This document shows, in pieces, positions 55,085-63,275 of a stretch of 64,000 nt of DNA (position 1 is its first letter; every line of letters begins with the position of its first letter). Below the pieces are notes generated by a model. That model saw only the letters and a program-made list of their open reading frames with translations, was not told the DNA's origin and did no database searches. The stretch lies in assembly GCA_016197405.1 (NCBI GenBank), contig JACPVR010000001.1:62001-126000 (forward strand), written 5' to 3'. The stretch comes from Mycobacterium sp. Its GTDB lineage: Bacteria; Actinomycetota; Actinomycetes; Mycobacteriales; Mycobacteriaceae. Position numbers and translations under genes: made by a program.

Positions 55085-55953
55085 GCATCACCGTCGCCGC
55101 GACCGGCCCCGACGTCCCCGAGACCGAGAGCCCGTCGAAGGTCCGCGCCCGGCGCAGTCTGATGGGCAACGGCAAATTCGGCGACATCATGCTGCGCATC
55201 GTCGCGGGTCTGGTGCTGCTCTACATCTTCCTGCCGATATTCGTCATCGTGTTGTTCTCCTTCAACAAGCCGGTGGGCAAGTTCAACTACACCTGGCAGG
55301 GCTTCACCCTGGACAACTGGGCAGACCCGTTCAAGTACCCGGCGCTGACCAAGGCGCTGCAGATGAGCATCACCGTGGCCGCGGTCTCTACCGCGATTGC
55401 CCTCATCCTCGGCACCCTGCTGGCGATAGCCCTTGTCCGCCAACGGTTCCGGGGCAGCAAGTCGGTCGAGACATTTCTGGTGCTGCCGCTGACGGCGCCG
55501 GAAGTGGTGATGGGTGCATCGCTGCTGACCCTGTTCCTCGACCTGGGCTGGGCGACCGGATTCGGCACCATCCTCATCGCGCATGTGGCATTCGAGATCA
55601 GCTTCATCGCCATGACGGTGCGGGCCAGGGTTCGTGGTTTCGACTGGACGCTGGAAGACGCGTCGATGGATCTCGGCGCCGGTCCCGCGCGGACCTTCTT
55701 CAAGGTGACGCTGCCGCTGATCGTCCCCGGCATCATCGCCGCGGCCATGCTGTCGTTCGCACTGTCGCTGGACGATTTCATCATCACCTACTTCGTCAGT
55801 GGCTCCACGGTCACCTACCCGCTGTTCGTCAACGCTGCGGTCAAGGCCGCGGTACCACCGCAGATCGATGTGCTGGCCACCGCGATCCTGGCCATCAGCC
55901 TGGTCATGTTGCTGGTGGGAACGCTGTACCGGCGCAAGCGCATCGACACCTGA
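55081..55953 (+). CDS. potC: Polyamine ABC transporter permease PotC
   Basis: This 290-residue permease has six TM helices, with the EAA loop LEDASMDLGAGPARTFFKVTLPLIVPGI, and the typical PotC start VLLYIFLPIFVIVLFSFN. It completes the PotABCD-like importer, ATPase-binding protein-permease-permease order. ATG 55081 overlaps potB. Confidence 0.91.
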   Translation: MSITVAATGPDVPETESPSKVRARRSLMGNGKFGDIMLRIVAGLVLLYIFLPIFVIVLFSFNKPVGKFNYTWQGFTLDNWADPFKYPALTKALQMSITVAAVSTAIALILGTLLAIALVRQRFRGSKSVETFLVLPLTAPEVVMGASLLTLFLDLGWATGFGTILIAHVAFEISFIAMTVRARVRGFDWTLEDASMDLGAGPARTFFKVTLPLIVPGIIAAAMLSFALSLDDFIITYFVSGSTVTYPLFVNAAVKAAVPPQIDVLATAILAISLVMLLVGTLYRRKRIDT

Positions 55954-56004
55954 GGCAGCCGCACCGGCGTTTACGCCGGCGAAAATTCGGGTACCGGTGC
56001 TGTC

Positions 56005-56823
56005 ATGTCACAGGGACGGGTGCACGATGCGGTTGATCAGGCCACCAGTACCCACGCGTTCGAATACGGTGCGCGCGCCGGGTACGCCACCAGTGCGCTG
56101 CTGCACCTGCTGATCGCCTACATCGTGATCCGGCTGGCATTCGGCACCGCGGGTAACGCCGACCAGTCCGGTGCGCTGGCGACGCTGGGCAGCCAGACCG
56201 GCGGTGCGGTCGCATTGTGGGTCGCGGCGGTCGCACTGTTCGCGATGGCGCTGTGGCGTCTCGCCGAAGCCGTCGTCGGCAGCCATCCCAATACCCCTGG
56301 CGAACACGACAAGGGCGCCGAAAAACAACTGAACCGGGTGAAATCGATTGCCCTGGCCGCGATCTACTGTGGGTTGGGCATCTCGGCGATCCGGTTCGCA
56401 TCGGGAGCCGGGCAGTCCAGCGGCCAGCAGAATGCCGGGCTCAGCGCCCGGCTCATGCAATCCGGGGCCGGCAAGGCCGCGCTCGTCGTGGCCGGGCTGG
56501 TGATACTCGGTGTCGGTTGCTACCACATCTACAAGGGCGTGTCGCAGAAGTTCCTCGACGACCTCAACGTGCACGGCGGGCCGATGCTGACGCGTATCGG
56601 CACTGTCGGCTACATCGCCAAAGGTGCCGCTCTGGGCGGTGCGGGCATGCTGGTCGTCATCGCCACGCTCAATGCCGACCCGGCCAAGGCCGCCGGTATC
56701 GATGCCGCCGTCAAGACCTTGGGCCAGGCGCCGTTCGGCAAATTCCTGTTGATCGCGGCCGCCGTCGGCTTCGCCGCCTACGGTGCATGGTGTCTTGCGT
56801 TGGCCCGTTACGCCAAAATGTAA
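56005..56823 (+). CDS. DUF1206 membrane protein
   Basis: This 272-residue protein has about six TM helices built from three related pairs, each ending in a conserved AxxGxxxYGxW-like phrase (RAGYATSALLHLLIAY; IALAAIYCGLGISAIRF; VGFAAYGAWCLALARY). The DUF1206 family is common in actinobacteria, and its function is unknown. ATG at 56005. Confidence 0.85.
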   Translation: MSQGRVHDAVDQATSTHAFEYGARAGYATSALLHLLIAYIVIRLAFGTAGNADQSGALATLGSQTGGAVALWVAAVALFAMALWRLAEAVVGSHPNTPGEHDKGAEKQLNRVKSIALAAIYCGLGISAIRFASGAGQSSGQQNAGLSARLMQSGAGKAALVVAGLVILGVGCYHIYKGVSQKFLDDLNVHGGPMLTRIGTVGYIAKGAALGGAGMLVVIATLNADPAKAAGIDAAVKTLGQAPFGKFLLIAAAVGFAAYGAWCLALARYAKM

Positions 56824-56834
56824 GTCGCGCGCCG

Positions 56835-57614
56835 CTATTCGGTGAACAGCTGCAAACGCCGTAGCACCGCGCCGTCGGCGAAATCGGCGATCACCACTCC
56901 CCGGCCGCCGGCGCCGTGAACCGACGCCGTCAGCGAGCGGCCGGCAGCCAGAATCTTCTCCCAACTGACACCGCGCAGCCGGGCGGCCAACTCATCGGCG
57001 CCGATGTTGAGCGTGGCACCCTGGCTGATGACCCGCCGGACGGCCAGCTCGTCACCCACCGACAGCGCGGTCAGCAGGTCGTGCAACACGGTGTGGGCAC
57101 GTCGGCCCGGCCGGCGGAAACCCGTCAGGAAACCCAGCGAACCGCCGATACCCTGATTGGCCACCAGAGCCCTGGCCAGGCCCAGTCCGACCGGAACGGC
57201 GGGAAGGCCGTTGCCGGCGAACTGCCGCATCATCGACGGGAGTTCCCAATATGCCTGCAGGTGGGCGATTTTGAGTTCGGAATCGGAATCGCGGATCGCA
57301 TAGCGCAGAATCGCCGGAATGGCCATCACCACGCCTGGTCCCATCGCCACCCGCAATGTCAGGTCACGCACCACCGTCCGGTCGGAGACGAAATCGGCGT
57401 CCCGGTCGAAGACCACCTCACGCGGCGCGATGAAAGTGTCGTAGAAACGTCCGATCTGGCCGTGCCCGACGTGCGGTCGTGAACCGACCGGGTCCTCGAC
57501 GCGCGCATCGGAGGTGAACAACGCTATCCAGCCGCTGCGGTCATGCCTGCCGACGGCGTCGGCGGAACGCTCGGCGGCAACCACCAGGTCGGCGTCGGCG
57601 GGTGAGGCATTCAA
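56835..57614 (-). CDS. SnoaL-like/NTF2 family protein
   Basis: This 259-residue protein has an N-terminal SnoaL-type domain (AVGRHDRSGWIALFTSDARVEDPVGSRPHVGHGQIGRFYDTF) and a second, less clear half with TVLHDLLTALSVGDELAVRRVI. Members bind steroids or polyketides, or are regulators. ATG overlaps the pncA stop by 4 bp (ATGA), so the two genes are co-translated. Confidence 0.82.
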   Translation of the reverse strand: MNASPADADLVVAAERSADAVGRHDRSGWIALFTSDARVEDPVGSRPHVGHGQIGRFYDTFIAPREVVFDRDADFVSDRTVVRDLTLRVAMGPGVVMAIPAILRYAIRDSDSELKIAHLQAYWELPSMMRQFAGNGLPAVPVGLGLARALVANQGIGGSLGFLTGFRRPGRRAHTVLHDLLTALSVGDELAVRRVISQGATLNIGADELAARLRGVSWEKILAAGRSLTASVHGAGGRGVVIADFADGAVLRRLQLFTE

Positions 57615-58183
57615 CGCAGACCAGCTGTGTCACTGACGATCTCGATATCGGCGGCACGCATCGCGGTCAGTGCGCCCGCCGTCGATACCGGTGCGACACC
57701 GGCGGTGAGGTCGAGCAGGACCCGGGTGGTGAACCCTTCCCCGACGGCATCCAGCGCGGTGGCCCGCACGCAGTGGTCGGTGGCGATACCGACGACGTCC
57801 ACCGCATCGACCCCACGGCTTCGCAGCCAGTCGCCCAACCCGGTGTCGTGCTCGTCGGTGCCTTCGAAGCCGCTGTAGGCGGCCGCGTAGGCGCCCTTGT
57901 GGAACACCGCCTCGACGGCCGCGGTGTCGAGCTCGGGATGGAACTCGGCACCGGGTGTGTCCACGACACAATGCCGCGGCCAGGAATCCACATAGTCGGG
58001 GGTGTCGGAGAAGTGCGCACCGGGATCGATGTGGAAATCCTTGGTCGCCACCACATGGTCGTAACCGTGGGGACCGTCGAGCCGCGCAGTGATGGCGCGG
58101 GCGACTGCGGCCCCGCCGTCGACCGCCAGCGAACCGCCCTCACAAAAGTCCTTTTGAACGTCGACGATGATCAGCGCGCGCAT
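57611..58183 (-). CDS. pncA: Nicotinamidase/pyrazinamidase
   Basis: This 190-residue enzyme hydrolyses nicotinamide to nicotinate in NAD salvage, and activates pyrazinamide in mycobacteria. All reference residues keep M. tuberculosis numbering: Asp8, Lys96 and Cys138 (catalytic), Asp49, His51, His57, His71 (metal). The VATKDFHIDPG, GAYAAAYSGFEG and GIATDHCVR blocks are intact. It heads a two-gene unit with the SnoaL-like gene. Confidence 0.95.
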   Translation of the reverse strand: MRALIIVDVQKDFCEGGSLAVDGGAAVARAITARLDGPHGYDHVVATKDFHIDPGAHFSDTPDYVDSWPRHCVVDTPGAEFHPELDTAAVEAVFHKGAYAAAYSGFEGTDEHDTGLGDWLRSRGVDAVDVVGIATDHCVRATALDAVGEGFTTRVLLDLTAGVAPVSTAGALTAMRAADIEIVSDTAGLR

Positions 58184-58254
58184 CGCTCCACCGTAACCGC
58201 TTGGGCAGTACAGTGAAACGGCTCTTGGCCAGCAAGACCGCGGACGGAGGACTG

Positions 58255-58278
58255 ATGGGTACGGTCGGTTTCGCATGA
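58255..58278 (+). CDS. 7-codon upstream ORF coupled to the fusion gene
   Basis: ATG-GGT-ACG-GTC-GGT-TTC-GCA-TGA, read MGTVGFA. A strong GGAGGA site lies 3 nt before the ATG, whereas the fusion gene ATG at 58275 overlaps the uORF stop and has no ribosome site of its own. Coupled translation is likely. Confidence 0.4.
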   Translation: MGTVGFA

Positions 58279-61193
58279 CGGCCTTCGACTTCTTCCAGGC
58301 CGCGGAATTGCCCGCACCGGCGGTGTCGCTCGATGACGCCCGCGATATCGCCGGCCGCCACTTCGGTATGGACGCCACCATGACGTCGCTGGGCAGCCAG
58401 CAGGATGCCAACTTCCTGCTGACAGCCGGTACCGGGGCAGCCCTGGCGGTGCTCAAGGTGGCCAATCCCGCCTTCAGCCGGGTCGAGATCGAAGCCCAGG
58501 ACGCCGCGGCCCGGTTCGTCGCCGAACGCGAACCCGGTGTCCGCACCCCGCACAATGTGGCGCCGGCCGGGATCGACCCGATCGCCGAGATCGCGCACCC
58601 GGGCGGCGGCGCGCTCTACGCCCGCCTCATCGCCCACCTCGACGGCGGAACGATGAGCGGTGAGTCCTATGTGTCCCCGCAGCGCTGGGCGGCGCTGGGT
58701 GCGCTGGCCGGGCGGGCCAGCCGGGCGCTGGCCGAATTCGACCACCCTGGTGTCGACCGGGTGCTGCAGTGGGATCTGCAGCACGCCGACCGCACCATCG
58801 ACCTGCTGCTGCCCTGTATCGCCGACACCGGCAGGCGCCGGCTGGTGGCGGCGGCGGCGAAAACGGCCTGGCGCACCGTGACGGATCTGGCCGACAAGCT
58901 GCCGGTTCAGGTCATCCACTGCGATATCACCGACGACAACGTGGTGTGTGCGCCCGATGGTGCCTGCGACGGCATCATCGACTTCGGCGACCTGACCCGG
59001 TCATGGGCGGTCGGCGAGCTCGCGGTCGCGGTGTCCTCGGTGCTGCGCCACAGTGGTGGCGAACCGGCGGCGGCACTGCCGCTGATCACGGCCTTCGATA
59101 AGGCACGTCCGCTGAGCAGCGCCGAGATCACCGCACTGTGGCCCCTGGTCGTGCTGCGCGCCGCCACCCTGGTGGTCAGCGGCAACCAGCAGGCATCGAT
59201 CGATGTCGACAATGACTACGCCACAAGCGCTCTGGAGTCCGAATGGCGGATCTTCGAGCAGGCCTGCGCGATACCGGGCGAGGTGATGACTCCGGTGATC
59301 GCCGAGGCCCTCGGCCGGCCCGCGGCGAGAACTCCCCTATCGGTGACGGTGCCGATGTTCGGCGGTATCGATCCGGCCACCGTGGCGGTGCTCGAGTTGT
59401 CGGTGGATGCCGACGCCGCCGACGGCGGGCGATGGCTCGAGCCCGATTGCGAGGACCACCTGGCGTCGGCGGCTTTGCGCGGCGGAGCCGGCGCGGCGAT
59501 CGGCGCCTACGGTGAGCCCCGGATAACCCGATCCGTGCTGCGACACAGCGAATCCCCCGCGACCGTGCCGACCGGTATCGATACCTGGCTACCGGCACCG
59601 GCGCCACTGATCGCGCCGTGGGCCGGTGTCGTGACGGTCTCCCACGACCAGATCACGCTCTCCGGTGCCGAGCGCACCGTGGTGATCCGCGGCCGCGGTC
59701 TGGCTGCCGAGGTGGCCACGGGGCACGCCGCCGATGCCGGCACGGTGCTGGGCACGGCCGCCACGGGCCGGCTCTGGGTGCAGGTGACCGCAGATTCCGA
59801 GGTCGCGGTGCCCGCCTTCGTCCGGCCCGAGTACGCGCCGGGCTGGCTGGCGCTGACGCACGATCCGGCGCCGCTGCTCGGCCTGCCCGTCACGAGCGCC
59901 GTCCGCGAGGACAGCCAGACCCTGTTGACCCGGCGCGGCCGGGCCTTCGCCGCGGTGCAGGAGCAGTACTACCGGCGGCCGCCGCGGATCGAACGCGGCT
60001 GGCGCGAACACCTCGTCGCCGACGACGGCCGCAGTTACCTCGACATGGTCAACAACGTCGCCGCGGTCGGCCACGGCCACCCCCGCCTGGCGGATGCGGT
60101 GGCGCGGCAGTGGCGCAGACTCAACACCAACTCGCGGTTCAATTACGCTGCGGTGGCGGACTTCTCGGAGCGGCTGGCCGCCACCCTGCCGGACCCGCTG
60201 GATACCGTCTTCCTGGTCAACTCGGGATCGGAGGCAGTGGATCTGGCGCTGCGGCTGGCTTTCGCCGCCAGCGGCCACGACTCCGTGGTGGCGGTTCGCG
60301 AGGCATATCACGGATGGACCTATGCGACCGACGCCATCTCGACCTCGGTCGCCGACAACCCCAACGCGCTCTCGACCAGGCCGGCCTGGGTGCACACCGT
60401 ACCGTCGCCCAACAGCTTTCGCGGTGACCACCGCGGGGCCGACGCCGCGCGGTACGGACCCGAAGCCGCCCAGATGATCGAAGACCTTGCCGCGCAAGGA
60501 CATCCACCTGCCGCCTTCATCTGCGAGCCGTTCTACGGCAACGCCGGTGGTATCGCCCTGCCCGACGGATATCTGGCCGCGGTCTATGCCGCCGTACGTC
60601 GGGCGGGCGGTCTGGCGATCGCCGACGAGGTGCAGGTCGGCTACGGCCGGCTGGGCCGGTGGTTCTGGGGATTCCAGGGCCAGGCGGTGGTGCCCGATAT
60701 CGTCACGGTGGCCAAGGCGATGGGCAACGGCCAGCCGCTGGGCGCGGTCATCACCACCAGGGCCATCGCCGATGCCTATCGCAGCCAGGGATACTTCTTC
60801 TCCTCCGCCGGCGGCAGCCCGGTGTCCTCGGTGGTCGGGCTCACCGTGCTCGACATCATCGAAGACGAAGGCCTGCAACAGAATGCACTGGTGGTCGGCG
60901 AGCACCTGCGGGCCCGGATCTCCGAGCTGGCGCAGCGCCACCCGTTGATCGGCGCGGTGCACGGCAGTGGTCTCTACATGGGCGTCGAACTGGTACGCGA
61001 CCGTGAAACCCTGGAACCCGCTGCCGCCGAGACGGCCGGGATCTGCGAACGGATGCGCGAATTGGGTGTCATCGTCCAGCCCACCGGCGACCGGCTCAAT
61101 GTGCTCAAGATGAAACCGCCGATGTGCATCACGATGGACTCGGCGGATTTCTACGTCGACATGCTCGATCGGGTACTCAGCACCGGTTGGTAG
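58275..61193 (+). CDS. Kinase / class III aminotransferase-type phospho-lyase fusion
   Basis: This 972-residue protein has three parts. Residues 1-330 form an aminoglycoside-phosphotransferase-like kinase (HCDITDDNVV about 214-223; IIDFGDL about 234-240). Residues 340-550 are a poorly conserved linker domain, recalling the M23-like middle of homologues. Residues 560-972 form a class III PLP enzyme with LDMVNNVAAVGHGHPRL, NSGSEAVDLALRLA, IADEVQVGYGRLGRWFWGFQ and the PLP Lys in VTVAKAMGNGQPLGAV (about 812). Human hydroxylysine kinase and 5-phosphohydroxylysine phospho-lyase are separate proteins of these families, so this fusion should phosphorylate, then eliminate phosphate from, a hydroxy-amine. 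Confidence 0.88.
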   Translation: MTAFDFFQAAELPAPAVSLDDARDIAGRHFGMDATMTSLGSQQDANFLLTAGTGAALAVLKVANPAFSRVEIEAQDAAARFVAEREPGVRTPHNVAPAGIDPIAEIAHPGGGALYARLIAHLDGGTMSGESYVSPQRWAALGALAGRASRALAEFDHPGVDRVLQWDLQHADRTIDLLLPCIADTGRRRLVAAAAKTAWRTVTDLADKLPVQVIHCDITDDNVVCAPDGACDGIIDFGDLTRSWAVGELAVAVSSVLRHSGGEPAAALPLITAFDKARPLSSAEITALWPLVVLRAATLVVSGNQQASIDVDNDYATSALESEWRIFEQACAIPGEVMTPVIAEALGRPAARTPLSVTVPMFGGIDPATVAVLELSVDADAADGGRWLEPDCEDHLASAALRGGAGAAIGAYGEPRITRSVLRHSESPATVPTGIDTWLPAPAPLIAPWAGVVTVSHDQITLSGAERTVVIRGRGLAAEVATGHAADAGTVLGTAATGRLWVQVTADSEVAVPAFVRPEYAPGWLALTHDPAPLLGLPVTSAVREDSQTLLTRRGRAFAAVQEQYYRRPPRIERGWREHLVADDGRSYLDMVNNVAAVGHGHPRLADAVARQWRRLNTNSRFNYAAVADFSERLAATLPDPLDTVFLVNSGSEAVDLALRLAFAASGHDSVVAVREAYHGWTYATDAISTSVADNPNALSTRPAWVHTVPSPNSFRGDHRGADAARYGPEAAQMIEDLAAQGHPPAAFICEPFYGNAGGIALPDGYLAAVYAAVRRAGGLAIADEVQVGYGRLGRWFWGFQGQAVVPDIVTVAKAMGNGQPLGAVITTRAIADAYRSQGYFFSSAGGSPVSSVVGLTVLDIIEDEGLQQNALVVGEHLRARISELAQRHPLIGAVHGSGLYMGVELVRDRETLEPAAAETAGICERMRELGVIVQPTGDRLNVLKMKPPMCITMDSADFYVDMLDRVLSTGW

Positions 61194-61890
61194 TGGCGAG
61201 CCAATCGCGCTGACGGGCGACGAAATCCGCGTCGACCACCGCGCCGTGTCCCGGGACATAGCGGGCGGTGGGCCCGCCCACCGCCAGCACCCGGTCCAGC
61301 GTCGCCGGCCACCGCGCCACGTCGGAATCGGGCCCGACGGCCGGATCGCCGGATTCCTCCACGAGATCCCCGCAGAACACCACCACCGGATCGTCGGCAT
61401 CGCGTGGGGCGACCACGACGATGAGATCGTGGTCGGTGTGCCCACGCCCCGGCCACAACACCTCGACGGTTCGGTCACCGATATCGATCACGCCGCCGGT
61501 GGCCGGGTCCGCCGGCGCTCGCAGTGCCGCCAGCGTGGCGTCCACCGGCCCCGGTGCCGCCCCGTAACCGATCGCCTCGGCCCGCAGCCGGTCCGCGCCG
61601 GAAGTCAGCGTGGCGGCCACCTCAGGGGCGCAGTAGACACGCGCGGCGGCGAAAACCGAGGCTCCCATGATGTGGTCGAAGTGGTCGTGGGTGAGCACCA
61701 GATGGGTCACCGGGCCCCCGCCGAGGCCCGTACCGATGTCATCTGCCACCGAGGTCGCCTCGGCGAGCGTGGTGCCGCAGTCGATGACGACCGTGCCGGC
61801 ACTGCCGACCACCACACCCACCGTGACATCGAGGAAGTCCAGCCGGCAGCGGTGAACCCCGCCCGCGAGTCGCTCCCAGTTCTGCTGCAT
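61177..61890 (-). CDS. MBL-fold metallo-hydrolase
   Basis: This 237-residue hydrolase has the metal-binding THDHFDHIMGAS (about residues 67-78), LWPGRGHTDHDLIVV (third His) and FCGDLVEESGDPA (Asp ligand). The broad family includes glyoxalase II and phosphodiesterases, and the substrate is unknown. It overlaps the fusion gene end by 17 bp on the other strand. ATG 61890. Confidence 0.88.
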   Translation of the reverse strand: MQQNWERLAGGVHRCRLDFLDVTVGVVVGSAGTVVIDCGTTLAEATSVADDIGTGLGGGPVTHLVLTHDHFDHIMGASVFAAARVYCAPEVAATLTSGADRLRAEAIGYGAAPGPVDATLAALRAPADPATGGVIDIGDRTVEVLWPGRGHTDHDLIVVVAPRDADDPVVVFCGDLVEESGDPAVGPDSDVARWPATLDRVLAVGGPTARYVPGHGAVVDADFVARQRDWLATTNRC

Positions 61891-61928
61891 CCCGACAGTG
61901 TCCCCGGCACCGCCGCTGACCGTGCGCG

Positions 61929-61975
61929 TTGCGCCGCTTAGCTTGGCGAATTAAGGTCTGGACACATGTCCAGAC
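61929..61975 (+). promoter_or_regulatory. Promoter with 20-bp palindromic operator of the glycosyltransferase operon
   Basis: TTGCGC (61929-61934), 17-bp spacer, TAAGGT (61952-61957). Overlapping the -10 end is the palindrome GTCTGGACACATGTCCAGAC (61956-61975), with perfect 9-bp arms and a CA centre. It shares the GGACA-NN-TGTCC core with both fprB sites. It is a strong candidate for TetR-type repression. Confidence 0.6.
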
Positions 61976-62028
61976 ACTGCAGAGGCGCCGTGCGCGCCCC
62001 AATGACCCCCCGTCGCGTGGTGCTGTGA
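61966..62028 (+). CDS. 20-codon upstream ORF overlapping the glycosyltransferase start
   Basis: ATG 61966 lies inside the palindrome, 8 nt after the -10, so it could be a leaderless start. It encodes MSRHCRGAVRAPMTPRRVVL and stops at TGA 62026-62028, which overlaps the glycosyltransferase GTG (62025) as GTGA. Confidence 0.35.
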   Translation: MSRHCRGAVRAPMTPRRVVL

Positions 62029-63275
62029 CAGCCGGCCTGCGAATCGCGTTGCTGTCCTACCGCAGCAAGACCCACTGCGGCGGACAGGGCGTCTACGTGC
62101 GCTATCTGAGCCGCGGCCTGGTGGAACTGGGCCACCATGTCGAGGTCTTCTCGGGCCAGCCGTACCCGGAGGGTCTCGATCCGCGGGTGGTGCTGCGCGA
62201 GGTCCCCAGTCTGGACCTGTATCGCGAACCCGACCCGTTCCGGGTGCCGCGGCTCAGCGAGATCCGCGATCGCATCGATGTGCTCGAGCTGGCCACCATG
62301 TGGACCGCCGGGTTCCCCGAGCCACGCACCTTCGGGTTGCGCGCCGCCCGGCTGCTCGGCGATCGTCTGGCCGATTTCGACGTCGTGCACGACAACCAGA
62401 GCCTGGGCACCGGGCTGCTGCGGATCGCGGCGTCGGGTATGCCGGTGGTGGCCACCGTGCACCATCCCATCACCAGGGACCGCGTTCTCGACCTGGCCGC
62501 CGCCACGTGGTGGCGCAAACCCCTGGTGCACCGTTGGTACGGGTTCGCCCAGATGCAGAAGCGGGTCGCCCTGCAGATCCCCGACCTGTTGACGGTCTCG
62601 GGAACCTCGGCTGCCGATATCGCCGAGGATTTCGGCGTGCACCCCGACCAGCTGCATGTGGTGCCCCTCGGTGTCGACACCACGATGTTCGCCCCGACAC
62701 AGCAGCCCCGGGTGCCGGGCCGCATCATCGCGATCGCCAGCGCCGACGTGCCGCTCAAGGGTGTGTCCAATCTGCTGCACGCCGTGGCGAAGCTGCGCAC
62801 CGAACGCGATGTCGAGCTGCAGTTGGTCTCCCGGCTGGAGAGCAAGGGACCGACCGAGAAGCGCATCGCCGAGCTCGGCATCTCCGATATCGTGCACATT
62901 TCCAGCGGCCTGCCGGACGCCGAGCTGGCTGCCCTGCTCGCCTCGGCCGAGGTCGCCTGCATCCCATCGCTCTACGAGGGCTTCTCGCTGCCCGCGGTGG
63001 AGGCGATGGCCAGCGGTACGCCCATTGTCGCCAGTCGCGCCGGCGCCCTGCCCGAGGTACTCGGTTCGGAGGGTCTGTGCGCCGAACTGGTGACCCCGGG
63101 TGACGTCGAGGAACTGACCCAGATGCTCGGCAACCTGCTGGACTCCCCCGACCGGCGCCACCAGCTCGGTGCGGCCGGCCGACGCCGCGCCGTCGAGGTG
63201 TACTCGTGGAAATCCGTTGCGGCACAGACAACCCGGGTATATGAACGTGCGATCGAGAGGGCGCGCCAGTGCTGA
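62025..63275 (+). CDS. Glycosyltransferase family 4 (GT-B)
   Basis: This 416-residue GT-B enzyme has an N-terminal domain with SKTHCGGQGVYVRYLSRGLVELGHHVEVFSG and a C-terminal sugar-nucleotide domain with VPLGVDTTMFAP, and the GT4 E-x7-E motif SLYEGFSLPAVEAMASG. No TM helices. GTG 62025 is the first usable start in frame and overlaps the methyltransferase gene that follows by a few bases. The acceptor is unknown; a cell-envelope glycolipid is plausible. Confidence 0.88.
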   Translation: MTAGLRIALLSYRSKTHCGGQGVYVRYLSRGLVELGHHVEVFSGQPYPEGLDPRVVLREVPSLDLYREPDPFRVPRLSEIRDRIDVLELATMWTAGFPEPRTFGLRAARLLGDRLADFDVVHDNQSLGTGLLRIAASGMPVVATVHHPITRDRVLDLAAATWWRKPLVHRWYGFAQMQKRVALQIPDLLTVSGTSAADIAEDFGVHPDQLHVVPLGVDTTMFAPTQQPRVPGRIIAIASADVPLKGVSNLLHAVAKLRTERDVELQLVSRLESKGPTEKRIAELGISDIVHISSGLPDAELAALLASAEVACIPSLYEGFSLPAVEAMASGTPIVASRAGALPEVLGSEGLCAELVTPGDVEELTQMLGNLLDSPDRRHQLGAAGRRRAVEVYSWKSVAAQTTRVYERAIERARQC

